This document shows positions 13,674 through 14,225 of a stretch of DNA of 14,225 nucleotides, in pieces. Each line of letters starts with the position of its first letter. Position 1 is the stretch's first letter. This DNA is from JBBSTY01 sp038235385. GTDB lineage: Bacteria > Actinomycetota > Acidimicrobiia > Acidimicrobiales > Acidimicrobilacustridaceae. The DNA lies in NCBI GenBank assembly GCA_038235385.1, contig JBBSTY010000113.1:1-14225 (forward strand), read 5' to 3'. The position numbers and the translations under genes are program-made. The notes below the pieces were generated by a model. That model was not told the origin of the DNA and ran no database searches. It saw only the letters and a list, made by a program, of their open reading frames with translations.

Positions 13674-14225
13674 ATGGTCGTGACGCCGACACCCCTTCCG
13701 ACGCAGGTGCAGCTCGACCGACGAACCTTCGTCATGGGCGCAGGTGCCCTGGGGGCGTTGCTGGTCGCCGGGTGCGGCTCCTCACCGGAGCCGACCGCAT
13801 CGCCCACGACCTCGAACCCCGATGCCCTGAACCTCGCCCTTCGCTTCGATCCCAACACCTACGCCCTCGCCACGATCCCGCAACGACTGGTCGTGTCGGT
13901 CATCAACAACCGGGGCGAACCCCCCGAGACGCTCCCGGAGACGCTCGAGTTCCAGTTGACCCGCGACGGATCCCCGGTCGGCAGCGCCATCGCCACCGTC
14001 GCGCACGACGACGGCGTGCCGATCGCCTACTTCCCCGTCCGCACCACGATCGACGAGCCGGGCGCCTACGCCCTCACGACCATCGTCGCCGGCGCCACGA
14101 TCTCCGCGCCCCTGGTCGTCTCGGACCCATCCACCAGCCTGCTCGTCGAACCCGGCTCAGCGCTTCCGTCGGTGGACTCCCCCACCGTCGACGACGCCCG
14201 GGGCGTCGATCCGATCTGCACCCGC
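13674..14225 (+). CDS. Tat-type lipoprotein, partial at window end
   Basis: 184 codons, open to the window end. GGGAGG lies 9 bases before the ATG. The N-terminus has a twin-arginine motif (DRRTFVM, 15-21), a hydrophobic stretch, and a lipobox LVAGC with Cys34, so the protein is probably exported folded by Tat and lipid-anchored outside. A Ser/Pro/Thr linker (35-46) leads into a beta-rich region (about 50-160) with an Ig-like look. The last visible residues, GVDPICTR, resemble the junction I recall from lipoproteins that continue into a thioredoxin-like domain; that domain would be outside the window, so this is a guess. It diverges from the iron-sulfur fusion gene with 93 bases between starts. 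Confidence 0.8.
   Translation, partial: MVVTPTPLPTQVQLDRRTFVMGAGALGALLVAGCGSSPEPTASPTTSNPDALNLALRFDPNTYALATIPQRLVVSVINNRGEPPETLPETLEFQLTRDGSPVGSAIATVAHDDGVPIAYFPVRTTIDEPGAYALTTIVAGATISAPLVVSDPSTSLLVEPGSALPSVDSPTVDDARGVDPICTR

Overview
The window is very GC-rich, with G/C-ending codons. It reads as a chromosomal piece of a high-GC actinobacterium. A GlnR-type regulator next to two glutamine synthetases, DosR-like palindromes, paired WS/DGAT acyltransferases and small PNPOx-fold flavoproteins all point to Actinomycetota. Class Acidimicrobiia is my best guess, from the overall look of the proteins rather than from a marker gene. No tRNA, rRNA, CRISPR array, insertion sequence or phage gene was seen. 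No stretch longer than 300 bases lacks a gene.

Region 1 (1-7660) looks like a stress, dormancy and storage-lipid cluster. A membrane-anchored laccase-like multicopper oxidase (minus strand) diverges from a PNPOx-like flavoprotein, which is followed 5 bases later by a tiny Cys-rich protein. A second PNPOx-like protein (minus) diverges from a WS/DGAT acyltransferase. A second WS/DGAT with a downstream alpha/beta hydrolase lies on the minus strand. Each of the three control regions carries a copy of a GGGAC-N4-GTCCC-like palindrome, closely resembling the mycobacterial DosR/DevR box, 65-125 bases before the nearest start codons. Gene content also mirrors the M. tuberculosis DosR regulon (tgs1 next to the PNPOx-like Rv3129). 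This is the strongest new proposal here: a compact DosR-like regulon that also includes a copper oxidase. A CsoR-type operator overlaps the start of the Cys-rich gene.

Region 2 (7667-10899) is nitrogen assimilation: glnII (minus) diverges from a GlnA2-like type I synthetase, which runs into a GlnR-like regulator. The 178-base space between the synthetases holds four GlnR-style elements at exact 11-base phasing.

Region 3 (10944-14225) has a cold-shock protein, then a minus-strand run of an unusual [2Fe-2S]/reduced molybdenum-hydroxylase fusion, a RidA-family protein and a possible one-helix membrane peptide. A Tat-type lipoprotein gene diverges from this run and leaves the window. The first 80 bases and the end of the first WS/DGAT gene contain long C/G runs where base calls may be unreliable.
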